The position numbers and the translations under genes are program-made. Of a stretch of 5,652 nt of DNA, positions 1 through 5,276 are shown one piece after another. The stretch covers positions 1 through 5,652 of the forward strand of contig DASTQL010000116.1 in the NCBI GenBank assembly GCA_035761805.1. The letters are read 5' to 3'. The stretch is from DASTQL01 sp035761805. GTDB lineage: Bacteria > Actinomycetota > Actinomycetes > Jiangellales > Jiangellaceae. Every line of letters begins with the position of its first letter. The first letter of the stretch is position 1. The notes beneath the pieces are model-generated. The model did no database searches and was not told the origin of the DNA. It worked only from the letters and a program-made list of their open reading frames with translations.

Positions 1-18
1 AACGGTCCGGGAACCGGC

Positions 19-801
19 TCATCGCGCACGCACCGGGCCGGACGACGTGTCCAGGGTGTCCGCCCGGAGGCCGAGTCGCAGGGCCTCCAGCCCGAGCACC
101 TCACCCACGGCGATGTTGGCGAGGTTGGCGTCGGCTCCGAACCGCCGGAGGAGCCACGCCTGCTGGTCCTTGCGCGGTGCCTCGAAGAGGACACGGCCGG
201 CGCCGACCGCGCCGACGACCGCGTCGACGACCCGCTCCCGGACGCTGCCGTCACGGTCGTACAGGCCGACGGTGCCGCTCTCGCGCCCCTCGGTGACGAC
301 CCACGTCGCGCCGGTGGCCAGGGCGTCCGACGCGTCGCGGGCCCAGACCGCGGGATCCACGTCGGCACTGACGTCCTTGCTGCCGATCTCGCTGAAGACG
401 AGGAACCGCTCCGCTGCCGCCGCCGTGAGGCGTCTCCGCTGGTCGGGGCTCATCGTCACGGCGCCGCAGGACACCTCGACGCACGGGAAGCCGACGTCGG
501 CCGCCCAGTCCAGGAACTCGGACTCGACACCCTGGTGCCACGCCACCTCGAGCAGCGTGCCGCCCACGCAGGCCAGCACGTCGTGGCGTCCCAGCACCGC
601 GAGCTTCTGCCGGAGTCCGGGGTCGAGGTAGGCGGTCCCCCACCCGAGCTTCCAGACGTCGACGTAGGCCCCGCACACGCCCAGCACCGCGTCGACCTCG
701 TCGACCGGCAGTCCCTTGTCCAGCACGTGCGTGATACCCGAGCGCCGCGGCTTCACCGCCCTCGCGGGCAGGGTCAGGAAATCGGGTGCGACGTTCACCA
801 T
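19..801 (-). CDS. ComA-like phosphosulfolactate synthase family protein
   Basis: 260 residues, the usual length for the phosphosulfolactate synthase (ComA) family of TIM-barrel enzymes. Authentic members add sulfite to phosphoenolpyruvate to make phosphosulfolactate, as in methanogen coenzyme M synthesis and in Bacillus. Family blocks are visible in order: DKG (28-30), KLGWGT (51-56), GGTLLEV (80-86), VEVSCGAV (108-115), SEIGSKD (137-143), EGRESG (171-176), FEAPRKDQQAW (206-216) and GADANLANI (222-230), then LRLGLRADT near the C-terminus. As I remember the family, the fourth block normally reads SDG; here the Asp is Cys112, so the substrate may differ. It looks cytosolic, with no signal peptide or membrane segment. 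The ATG at 801 has only a weak GGA upstream, so translation from a short leader is possible. It diverges from the AIR-synthase-like gene across 56 bp and shares a motif with other promoters here. The family call is strong; the reaction is uncertain because no other coenzyme M gene is in view. Confidence 0.85.
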   Translation of the reverse strand: MVNVAPDFLTLPARAVKPRRSGITHVLDKGLPVDEVDAVLGVCGAYVDVWKLGWGTAYLDPGLRQKLAVLGRHDVLACVGGTLLEVAWHQGVESEFLDWAADVGFPCVEVSCGAVTMSPDQRRRLTAAAAERFLVFSEIGSKDVSADVDPAVWARDASDALATGATWVVTEGRESGTVGLYDRDGSVRERVVDAVVGAVGAGRVLFEAPRKDQQAWLLRRFGADANLANIAVGEVLGLEALRLGLRADTLDTSSGPVRAR

Positions 802-808
802 GGTACAA
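793..808. promoter_or_regulatory. Copy 1 of shared GTTCAC(C/T)AT motif, comA-like/AIR control region
   Basis: GTTCACCATGGTACAA covers the start codon of the ComA-like gene and runs into the 56-bp divergent spacer. Extended to 810, it matches 15 of 18 bases with 4242-4259. The centre ACCATGGT is a perfect 8-bp palindrome, as expected for a dimeric repressor site. Because it overlaps the start codon, part of the likeness could come from coding constraint, so the call is tentative. Confidence 0.35.
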
Positions 809-818
809 ATCCAGGGAT

Positions 819-834
819 CGGTCCCGCGGTCCCG
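819..834. repeat. Tandem 8-bp duplication in divergent spacer
   Basis: CGGTCCCG occurs twice head to tail with no gap (819-826 and 827-834), just upstream of the ribosome binding site of the AIR-synthase-like gene. A small hairpin, GGGA-TCGG-TCCC (814-825), overlaps it. It lies in the probable 5' leader. It could be simple slippage in GC-rich DNA or a minor leader structure. Confidence 0.6.
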
Positions 835-845
835 GCCGGCACCCC

Positions 846-852
846 GAGGAGG
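846..852 (+). promoter_or_regulatory. Ribosome binding site fixing the AIR-like gene start
   Basis: GAGGAGG lies 5 nt before GTG 858-860. This selects that start over the in-frame ATG at 786, which would place an Arg-rich, non-family tail in front and overlap the divergent gene. Confidence 0.8.
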
Positions 853-857
853 CCCTC

Positions 858-1805
858 GTGAGTGAGCTCGAGACCCTGGCCGCGAGGGTGGGGCAGCTGC
901 CCGGCGTGCTGGCCAAGGCCGGCATCGGGCTGGTGGCGGAGGTCCTCGGGGGTGGCGACTGGTACTCCGGCCCCGGCGACGACGGGGCGGTGCTGCCCCC
1001 CGGCGCGGGACACCTGGTCGTCGGCGGTGAGGCGATCCTGCCGACCTTCGTCGACGTCGATCCCTACGGTGCCGGCATCGCGGCCGTCCTGGCGAACGTC
1101 AACGACCTGGCCGCCATGGGCGCCCGCCCGGTGGGTCTCGTCGACACCGTGGTCGGGACGCCGGAGCTGGCCCGGGAGCTGCTGCGCGGCATGAAGTGGG
1201 CTGCCCAGGTCTACGACGTCCCGCTCGTCGGCGGTCACCTCACGCTCACCGATGACCGCCCATCCTTGTCGGCCTTCGGCATCGGACGGGCGGACCGGGT
1301 GTTGTCCGCCCGGCATGCGCGGGCCGGTCACGTGCTCGTCCTCGGCTGCTGCGTCGAGGGCACGATGCGCCCCGACTTCCCGTTCTTCCCGTCGTTCGAC
1401 GAGCGGGGCGCCCGGCTCGCGGAGGACGTGCGGCTGCTCGCGGACCTCGCGGCTCGCGGCATCGCCGTGGCGGCGAAGGACGTGAGCATGGCAGGGCTCG
1501 TCGGCTCCCTGGCAATGCTCCTCGAGCCGGGCCGACTCGGGGTCACCGTCGACCTCGACCGGGTACCGGTGCCGGACGGCGTGGCGCTGGCGGACTGGCT
1601 GGGATGCTTCCCGTGCTACTCCTTCCTCCTCACCTGCCCTCCCGACCAGGCCGAGACCTGCGTCGGCGCCTTCCGCGAGCGAGGGCTCGCCGCCGAGACG
1701 CTCGGGGTCCTCGACCCCTCCGGTCGGGTGCGCCTGGCCCGCGGTGCCGAGTCCGCCCTGGCCTTCGACCTCGTGGCCACGGGCGTGACCAACCTGCACC
1801 GTTGA
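858..1805 (+). CDS. AIR synthase-related protein, sll0787 type (PurM/ThiL/SelD/HypE superfamily)
   Basis: 315 residues from GTG 858, close to family length. The superfamily makes ATP-dependent phosphoryl-activated intermediates: PurM closes an imidazole ring, ThiL phosphorylates thiamine phosphate, and HypE turns a carbamoyl group into a nitrile. Visible motifs are GDDGAVL (40-46, the N-terminal Asp-rich ATP/metal motif), NVNDLAAMG (80-88), VPLVGGH (120-126, C-terminal half of the ATP site) and AKDVSMAGLVG (205-215, strongly diagnostic), followed by a typical C-terminal AIRS_C domain. The PVPDGVALADWL and FPCYSFLL segments match what I recall of sll0787-type proteins of the nitrilase (Nit1C) cluster, rather than PurM or ThiL. 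In such clusters it is usually co-directional with the radical SAM and GNAT genes; here it faces them, ending 14 bp from the GNAT stop. Its substrate is unknown in the literature I know. HypE-like amide/nitrile chemistry is an attractive inference, not shown. Confidence 0.88.
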   Translation: MSELETLAARVGQLPGVLAKAGIGLVAEVLGGGDWYSGPGDDGAVLPPGAGHLVVGGEAILPTFVDVDPYGAGIAAVLANVNDLAAMGARPVGLVDTVVGTPELARELLRGMKWAAQVYDVPLVGGHLTLTDDRPSLSAFGIGRADRVLSARHARAGHVLVLGCCVEGTMRPDFPFFPSFDERGARLAEDVRLLADLAARGIAVAAKDVSMAGLVGSLAMLLEPGRLGVTVDLDRVPVPDGVALADWLGCFPCYSFLLTCPPDQAETCVGAFRERGLAAETLGVLDPSGRVRLARGAESALAFDLVATGVTNLHR

Positions 1806-1819
1806 CTCGCCGAGGACGC

Positions 1820-2314
1820 TCACGGCACCAGCTCGATGGACATCTGCTGGTGCAGGATGCCCAGGTAGTCCCCGGGGGGGCCCAGCGCCGTCCAGCCGAG
1901 GGCCGTGAAGAAGCGCACGTTGGCCGGCTGGATCTGCGCCACCATCCGAGACCCTCCCAGCCGTGCGGCGCTGGCCACGGCGAAACGCACGAGCGGGCGT
2001 CCGATGCCGGCGTAGCGGAACTCCGGCAGCACGGCGAGCCGGTCGCCCTTCCACAGACCGGGTTCCGCGTCGAGCGGGTAGAACCGCACGGTTCCGGCCG
2101 GGACGCCGTCCACGAGACCGAGGACGTGCACGGTCGTCGGCATGGCATCGCGAGCGTCGGCGTCGTCGCCGGCGAACACGGCCTGCTCCGCGACGAAGAC
2201 CGCTCGGCGGATGGCGTGGTGGGCCGCCCGTTCCGGCCCGTCGGTCACGGCGCGACAGACCAGCTCGGGAGCCTCACTGCGCGACGAGGAGCGGGAGGGA
2301 AGGACGCCCTTCAC
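1820..2314 (-). CDS. GNAT N-acetyltransferase, MSMEG_0567/Sll0786 type
   Basis: 164 residues from GTG 2314. The fold is a single acetyl-CoA-dependent GNAT domain: helix region RRAVFVAEQAVFAGDD (36-51), strand GTVRFYP (74-80), and LAVLPEFRYAGIG (93-105) carrying the acetyl-CoA pyrophosphate loop R100-x-x-G103-x-G105. The C-terminal part contains PANVRFFTALGW (130-141), the usual Asn plus aromatic pattern. The FVAEQ-FAG and LW-GDRLAV-P-FR features match the acetyltransferase that accompanies the radical SAM and AIR-like proteins in Nit1C clusters, described as nitrogen-starvation related. The acceptor amine is unknown. The gene overlaps the radical SAM 3' end by 41 bp, so the two are almost certainly one transcript with coupled translation. 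A longer reading from 2386 is possible, but its first 24 residues are Arg/Ala-rich and unlike the family. Confidence 0.87.
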   Translation of the reverse strand: MKGVLPSRSSSRSEAPELVCRAVTDGPERAAHHAIRRAVFVAEQAVFAGDDADARDAMPTTVHVLGLVDGVPAGTVRFYPLDAEPGLWKGDRLAVLPEFRYAGIGRPLVRFAVASAARLGGSRMVAQIQPANVRFFTALGWTALGPPGDYLGILHQQMSIELVP

Positions 2315-3440
2315 GCATGTCTCCTTCCGCCCGCTCGAACGCCGCGATGCCCGAGCAGGCCTGGCACCGGGCGCAGCCCGCGGCAACTCCGGCAGCCGAC
2401 ATCCCGCGGCCGGCGAGGTAGGGGACCACTTGCCGGTACACCGCCTCGACGGCCAGGCTCGGGGGCGGGCTGAGGTCCTCCATCAGGCTGCCCGGTACGG
2501 GGCGGAGCGGGACGACGAACGGGTAGACACCCAGGTCGATGGCACGCTTGCAGCCGTCCACCGTCAGCTGCTCGTCCTCCCCCATGCCGAGGATGACGTA
2601 GGTCGACACCTGACCGGCACCGAAGGCGGCAACTGCCCGTTCCCACGCGGCGAAGTACCCGTCGATGCCCCAGCGGGACTTGCCGGGGGCCACCCTGGCC
2701 AGCACGTCGGGGTCGAAGGACTCGACGTGGATGCCCACGGAGTCGACGCCCATCTCGGCGACCCGGTCGATGACGGAGAGGTCGGAGGGGGGCTCGAACT
2801 GCACCTGGACCGGGAGACCCGCGGCCTCCTTGACCGCCTGGGCACAGCGGGCGACGTACAGGGCCCCGCGGTCGGGGGTCGCGGTGCTCCCGGTCGTCAG
2901 CGTCGCGTCCACGGCACCGTCGAGGTCGCGAGCCGCGACGGCGACCTCCGCCAGCATGGCGGGCGTCTTCTTGGCGATGGTTCGACCCGCGGCCAGGCTG
3001 ACGCCGATGCCGCAGAACCGGCACTGGTCGTCGGTGCCCCAGTACGTACACGTCTGCAGGACGGTGCTGGCCAGCGAGTCCAGGTGCAGGAGAGCGATCT
3101 GCCAGTACGGGATGCCGTCGTGCGTGGTCAGGTCGTAGTAGGCCGGACGCGGCGCGAGCGATGCGCTCGCCAGCCGGGTGCGCCCCCGGTAGATTCCCCA
3201 CCCACCCTCGTCCTCGCCGCGAAGCGTGTACGGGGACCGAGCGACGAACGGTGCACTCACCGGCAGTGTCGTGGCCACACCCTCGACATAGAGCATGCCC
3301 GCATCGGCGGGCCCCGCGCCTCCCGCCCTGGCCTCGATCGGCACCTCCACCCGGACGCCGTCGCTCTGCAGGGCCGTGATCAGCTCGGCCAGCGAGGACG
3401 CGCTGAGGGGATCGGCCGGCGAGGTCTCGGTCGTCGTCAT
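2274..3440 (-). CDS. Radical SAM protein, MSMEG_0568 type
   Basis: 388 residues from ATG 3440, with GGAG/GGAGGG purine tracts 3-8 nt upstream. After a roughly 100-residue N-terminal region (YTLRGEDEGGWGIYRG at 71-86; PYWQIALLHL at 111-120) comes the radical SAM core. TCTYWGTDDQCRFCGI holds Cys131, Cys140 and Cys143, a CX8CX2C arrangement instead of the classical CX3CX2C, and should bind the 4Fe-4S cluster that cleaves S-adenosylmethionine. TTGS (182-185), VQFEPPSD (213-220), VDSVGIHVESFD (232-243) and YVILGMGEDE (281-290) follow the barrel strands. Near the end GCARCQACSG (355-364) gives Cys356, 359 and 362, which could bind an extra Fe-S cluster. The whole pattern matches the radical SAM member of Nit1C clusters; the reaction is not established. 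It precedes and overlaps the GNAT gene and is 85 bp downstream of the unknown gene, with its own likely promoter. Confidence 0.9.
   Translation of the reverse strand: MTTTETSPADPLSASSLAELITALQSDGVRVEVPIEARAGGAGPADAGMLYVEGVATTLPVSAPFVARSPYTLRGEDEGGWGIYRGRTRLASASLAPRPAYYDLTTHDGIPYWQIALLHLDSLASTVLQTCTYWGTDDQCRFCGIGVSLAAGRTIAKKTPAMLAEVAVAARDLDGAVDATLTTGSTATPDRGALYVARCAQAVKEAAGLPVQVQFEPPSDLSVIDRVAEMGVDSVGIHVESFDPDVLARVAPGKSRWGIDGYFAAWERAVAAFGAGQVSTYVILGMGEDEQLTVDGCKRAIDLGVYPFVVPLRPVPGSLMEDLSPPPSLAVEAVYRQVVPYLAGRGMSAAGVAAGCARCQACSGIAAFERAEGDMREGRPSLPLLVAQ
2321..2326 (-). promoter_or_regulatory. Ribosome binding site for GNAT gene inside the radical SAM gene
   Basis: On the minus strand AAGGAG stands 6 nt before GTG 2314-2312, within the last codons of the radical SAM gene. 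This decides the GNAT start; no equally good site precedes the upstream ATG at 2386. Confidence 0.75.
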
Positions 3441-3483
3441 CCGCTCCGCCCTCCATCGCGCCGGTACGCGGCATGCGCCAGGC

Positions 3484-3499
3484 GTTCACTATCCGACAC
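3484..3499. promoter_or_regulatory. Copy 2 of shared GTTCAC(C/T)AT motif, upstream of radical SAM gene
   Basis: GTTCACTATCCGACAC lies in the 85-bp spacer before the radical SAM gene. The first nine bases are identical to the copy at 4242, and the CA at positions 14-15 is also kept in copies 1 to 3. It overlaps the proposed -10 box, so a bound regulator would block or shape this promoter. It may instead be only the shared -10 region. Confidence 0.4.
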
Positions 3500-3516
3500 T
3501 CCCGGCACCGACGCAA
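3488..3516 (-). promoter_or_regulatory. Possible sigma-70 type promoter for radical SAM-GNAT operon
   Basis: On the minus strand TTGCGT (3516-3511) and GATAGT (3493-3488) are separated by exactly 17 bp. They match 3 of 6 and 4 of 6 of the -35 and -10 consensus. Transcription would begin near 3481, about 40 nt before ATG 3440. The elements are weak and found by eye. Confidence 0.35.
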
Positions 3517-3525
3517 CCATCACAC

Positions 3526-4221
3526 TCACCCGTCGCCGAGGGCGGCCCGACGTCGCTCGACGTCCCGCTCGCGGTCGGCCGCATCGGCGTGCGTCGTCGG
3601 TGGGGACGACGGGCTCCGGCCCACCGGGTCCGTCTCCACCACGGCGCCCGTCTGCAGGTCCAGGCGAGCTTCCGCGACAGCGTGGAGCACGGTGCGGAAG
3701 TCCTCGTCGACGGTGGTCGTCACGGCGACGACGCGGGCCGTCGGGACGTGCACCTCGACCCGTCGGTAGGGCAGGTAGGGGTCCCCGGCCCAGTCGCCGG
3801 ACTCCTCCAGCACGACCCACGTCCTGCCCTCGGCCCGGGCCCGACGGACCACCTGCAACCGGGTCGAGGCCGCCCGGTCCGCGATGACCTCCCGGTACCG
3901 CATCGCCAGCGCGACGTGCCCGATCAACCCGACGTCGAGCCCGGACGTGGATATCCCGCCCTGCTCGGCCGCCGAGGCGACCAGGGCCGGTCCCGACGCG
4001 GAGGCCTCGAGCAACGGGCCGGTCCCGGTGCCGAGCCCACGCAGCCGGTCGAGGGTCGCCCGGAGGGCCAGGACCGTCCGCTCGTACACATCCGGCCGTG
4101 CCAGGACGGACGGGAACAGCTGACCCTCGGCGGCCGCCCATGCGGCGGACAGCTGGGCGGGCACGGGGGGATCCAGCTGCGGGGACAGGTCGTCGCGTTC
4201 ACCGTCCGCCCGTCCTGTCAT
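3526..4221 (-). CDS. Hypothetical protein, unknown function
   Basis: 231 residues from ATG 4221; I do not recognise a characterised family. The reading frame is convincing: balanced composition, an amphipathic N-terminal part (LSAAWAAAEGQLFPSVL, 24-40; VYERTVLALRATLDRLRGL, 45-63) and a helical middle (VALAMRYREVIADRA, 103-117). Then comes a strand-rich part: RTWVVLEESGD (133-143), YRRVEVHVPTARVVAVTT (152-169) and FRTVLHAVAEARLDLQTG (175-192). The last 35 residues are polar and Arg/Asp-rich, probably disordered. It has no cysteine, signal peptide or membrane segment, so it is probably cytosolic and not a metal-cluster protein. It resembles the style of uncharacterised actinobacterial proteins. 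It reads in the same direction as the radical SAM and GNAT genes and diverges from the carbamate kinase gene. An in-frame GTG at 4257 would add 12 residues but lies within the conserved motif. Confidence 0.75.
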   Translation of the reverse strand: MTGRADGERDDLSPQLDPPVPAQLSAAWAAAEGQLFPSVLARPDVYERTVLALRATLDRLRGLGTGTGPLLEASASGPALVASAAEQGGISTSGLDVGLIGHVALAMRYREVIADRAASTRLQVVRRARAEGRTWVVLEESGDWAGDPYLPYRRVEVHVPTARVVAVTTTVDEDFRTVLHAVAEARLDLQTGAVVETDPVGRSPSSPPTTHADAADRERDVERRRAALGDG

Positions 4222-4225
4222 TGCG

Positions 4226-4231
4226 CTCCTC
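4226..4231 (-). promoter_or_regulatory. Ribosome binding site for the unknown gene
   Basis: On the minus strand GAGGAG lies 4 nt before ATG 4221. It favours this start over the in-frame GTG at 4257, which has no purine-rich tract at the right distance. Confidence 0.6.
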
Positions 4232-4241
4232 GACTCGACGA

Positions 4242-4257
4242 GTTCACTATGGTGCAC
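4242..4257. promoter_or_regulatory. Copy 3 of shared motif: imperfect 16-bp palindrome in divergent spacer
   Basis: GTTCACTATGGTGCAC matches its own reverse complement at 12 of 16 positions, with half-sites of the form GTnCAC and GTGnAC. It lies in the 92-bp spacer (4222-4313) between the unknown gene and the carbamate kinase gene, well placed to control both. It is the best palindrome among the copies. Confidence 0.45.
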
Positions 4258-4262
4258 ATGTC

Positions 4263-4271
4263 GTTCGCTAT
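4263..4271. promoter_or_regulatory. Copy 4 of shared motif (one mismatch), 21 bp from copy 3
   Basis: GTTCGCTAT differs from GTTCACTAT at one base and begins exactly 21 bp after copy 3, about two helical turns, so two proteins would sit on the same DNA face. No convincing -35/-10 pair for the carbamate kinase gene was found nearby. Confidence 0.3.
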
Positions 4272-4304
4272 GCGATGCGCAGGTGGCCGGCGAGCCCGTG
4301 GTGT

Positions 4305-4310
4305 GGAGAG
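4305..4310 (+). promoter_or_regulatory. Ribosome binding site for carbamate kinase
   Basis: GGAGAG begins 9 nt before ATG 4314, leaving 5 nt between GGAG and the start. This supports the family-length start rather than any of the longer in-frame starts back to 4098. Confidence 0.75.
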
Positions 4311-4313
4311 CCG

Positions 4314-5276
4314 ATGAAGCCGCTCGCCGTCGTCGCCGTCGGTGGCAACGCGCTCACCCGCCCCGACCAGCGCGGCGAGCACGACGAGATCACCGCGAAC
4401 TCCGCGGACATGGCGGCGAGCCTGGCCGCACTTCGAGCGGAGGGGTGGCGGGTCGCCGCCGTACACGGCAACGGGCCCCAGATAGGCAACCTTGCGCTGC
4501 AGCAGGACGCCGCGGCACCTGATGTTCCCGGCCAGCCGCTGCACCAGCTGTGCGCGATGACGCAGGGCCAGCTCGGAAGCGTGCTGGCCCGGGAGATCGA
4601 CCGCCGGTGCGGCGCCGGAACGGCTGTCGCCGTGGTGACGCACGTGGAGGTGGACCACGACGACGCGGCGTTCACGCGACCGACCAAGCCCATCGGCCCC
4701 TTCCTCTCCGCTGCGCGGGCCCGCCGCGCCGCTCACGAGCTCGGCTGGCACGTCACCGAAGACGCCGGGCGGGGTTACCGGCGCGTGGTGCCGTCGCCGA
4801 CCCCACGGGGAGTCGTCGAGCTGCGCGCGATCCTGGCCCTCCTCGACGCGGGGCACGTGGTGATCGCGGCGGGCGGGGGAGGCGTCGCGGTGAGCCGGTC
4901 CGAGGACGGGGGGCACCACGGGGTCGACGCCGTCGTCGACAAGGACCTGGCCGCGGCCGTCCTCGCGTCGGCGGTCGGCGCCCGTGACCTCTACCTCCTG
5001 ACCGGGGTGGACCAGGTCCTCCTCGACCTTGGGACCCGTCACGAGCGACCCCTGCACCGGCTGACGGTCGGCGAGGCCAAACGGTACCTCGCGGACGGCC
5101 AGTTCCCGCCGGGCAGCATGGGCCCGAAGGTGGCCGCCGCCCTGCAGTTCCTCGACACCGGCGGTCACCGCGCCATCATCACCTCCGCACGTCTCCTGAG
5201 AGCCGCCGCCCGCCCCGATGCACGGGTGGGCACCCGTATCGAGCCGGTGGCGACGACCGTGGCGAGTCCACCGTGA
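4314..5276 (+). CDS. arcC: Carbamate kinase
   Basis: 320 residues, normal for the family (about 310-320). It catalyses carbamoyl phosphate + ADP to ATP + carbamate, which breaks down to ammonia and CO2; the catabolic direction yields ATP. Amino acid kinase motifs are clear: AVVAVGGNAL (5-14), VHGNGPQIGNL (50-60), FTRPTKPIGPF (120-130, with Lys125), RRVVPSPTP (156-164), VIAAGGGGVAV (183-193), VDAVVDKDLAAAVLA (204-218, nucleotide/phosphate contact region), LLTGVDQV (228-235) and FPPGSMGPKVAAA (264-276). No key residue appears missing. It is probably cytosolic. The stop overlaps the FdrA-like start by four bases (GTGA), so the two genes are translationally coupled. The pairing resembles E. coli, where carbamate kinase YbcF lies beside fdrA-ylbE-ylbF in the allantoin/oxamate region. 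That suggests carbamoyl phosphate from a transcarbamylase, not the arginine deiminase pathway; no arcA or arcB is seen here. Confidence 0.95.
   Translation: MKPLAVVAVGGNALTRPDQRGEHDEITANSADMAASLAALRAEGWRVAAVHGNGPQIGNLALQQDAAAPDVPGQPLHQLCAMTQGQLGSVLAREIDRRCGAGTAVAVVTHVEVDHDDAAFTRPTKPIGPFLSAARARRAAHELGWHVTEDAGRGYRRVVPSPTPRGVVELRAILALLDAGHVVIAAGGGGVAVSRSEDGGHHGVDAVVDKDLAAAVLASAVGARDLYLLTGVDQVLLDLGTRHERPLHRLTVGEAKRYLADGQFPPGSMGPKVAAALQFLDTGGHRAIITSARLLRAAARPDARVGTRIEPVATTVASPP

Noticed and set aside
786..857. Longer N-terminus for the AIR-like protein from ATG 786
   Set aside because: It would overlap the divergent ComA-like gene and add an Arg-rich tail unlike the family; a strong GAGGAGG sits just before GTG 858.
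795..2054. 419-codon open frame on the minus strand
   Set aside because: It is antisense to the well-supported AIR-like gene, with shadow-like composition and no recognisable motif.
2315..2386. Longer N-terminus for the GNAT protein from 2386
   Set aside because: The added 24 residues are low-complexity Arg/Ala/Ser read from within the radical SAM coding region, and AAGGAG points to GTG 2314.
2142..3887. 581-codon open frame on the plus strand
   Set aside because: It lies antisense to the radical SAM gene, rich in Gly, Arg, His and Asp with no domain; this is a typical GC-rich shadow frame.
3437..4141. Alternative 234-codon minus-strand frame overlapping the unknown gene
   Set aside because: It is dominated by Gly, Arg, Pro and Asp; the frame 3526-4221 has normal hydrophobic patterning and a good ribosome site.
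4243..4272. Plus-strand promoter for carbamate kinase using TTCACT as -35
   Set aside because: TTCACT is a fair -35, but no acceptable -10 lies 16-18 bp downstream (GCTATG is poor), so I do not call it.
4098..4313. N-terminal extension of carbamate kinase
   Set aside because: The family starts directly with the MKPLAVVAVGGNAL region; the extension is antisense to the unknown gene and crosses the spacer.
3295..4317. 340-codon open frame on the plus strand opposite the unknown gene
   Set aside because: It is the complement of the better-composed minus-strand gene and lacks a convincing ribosome site or domain.
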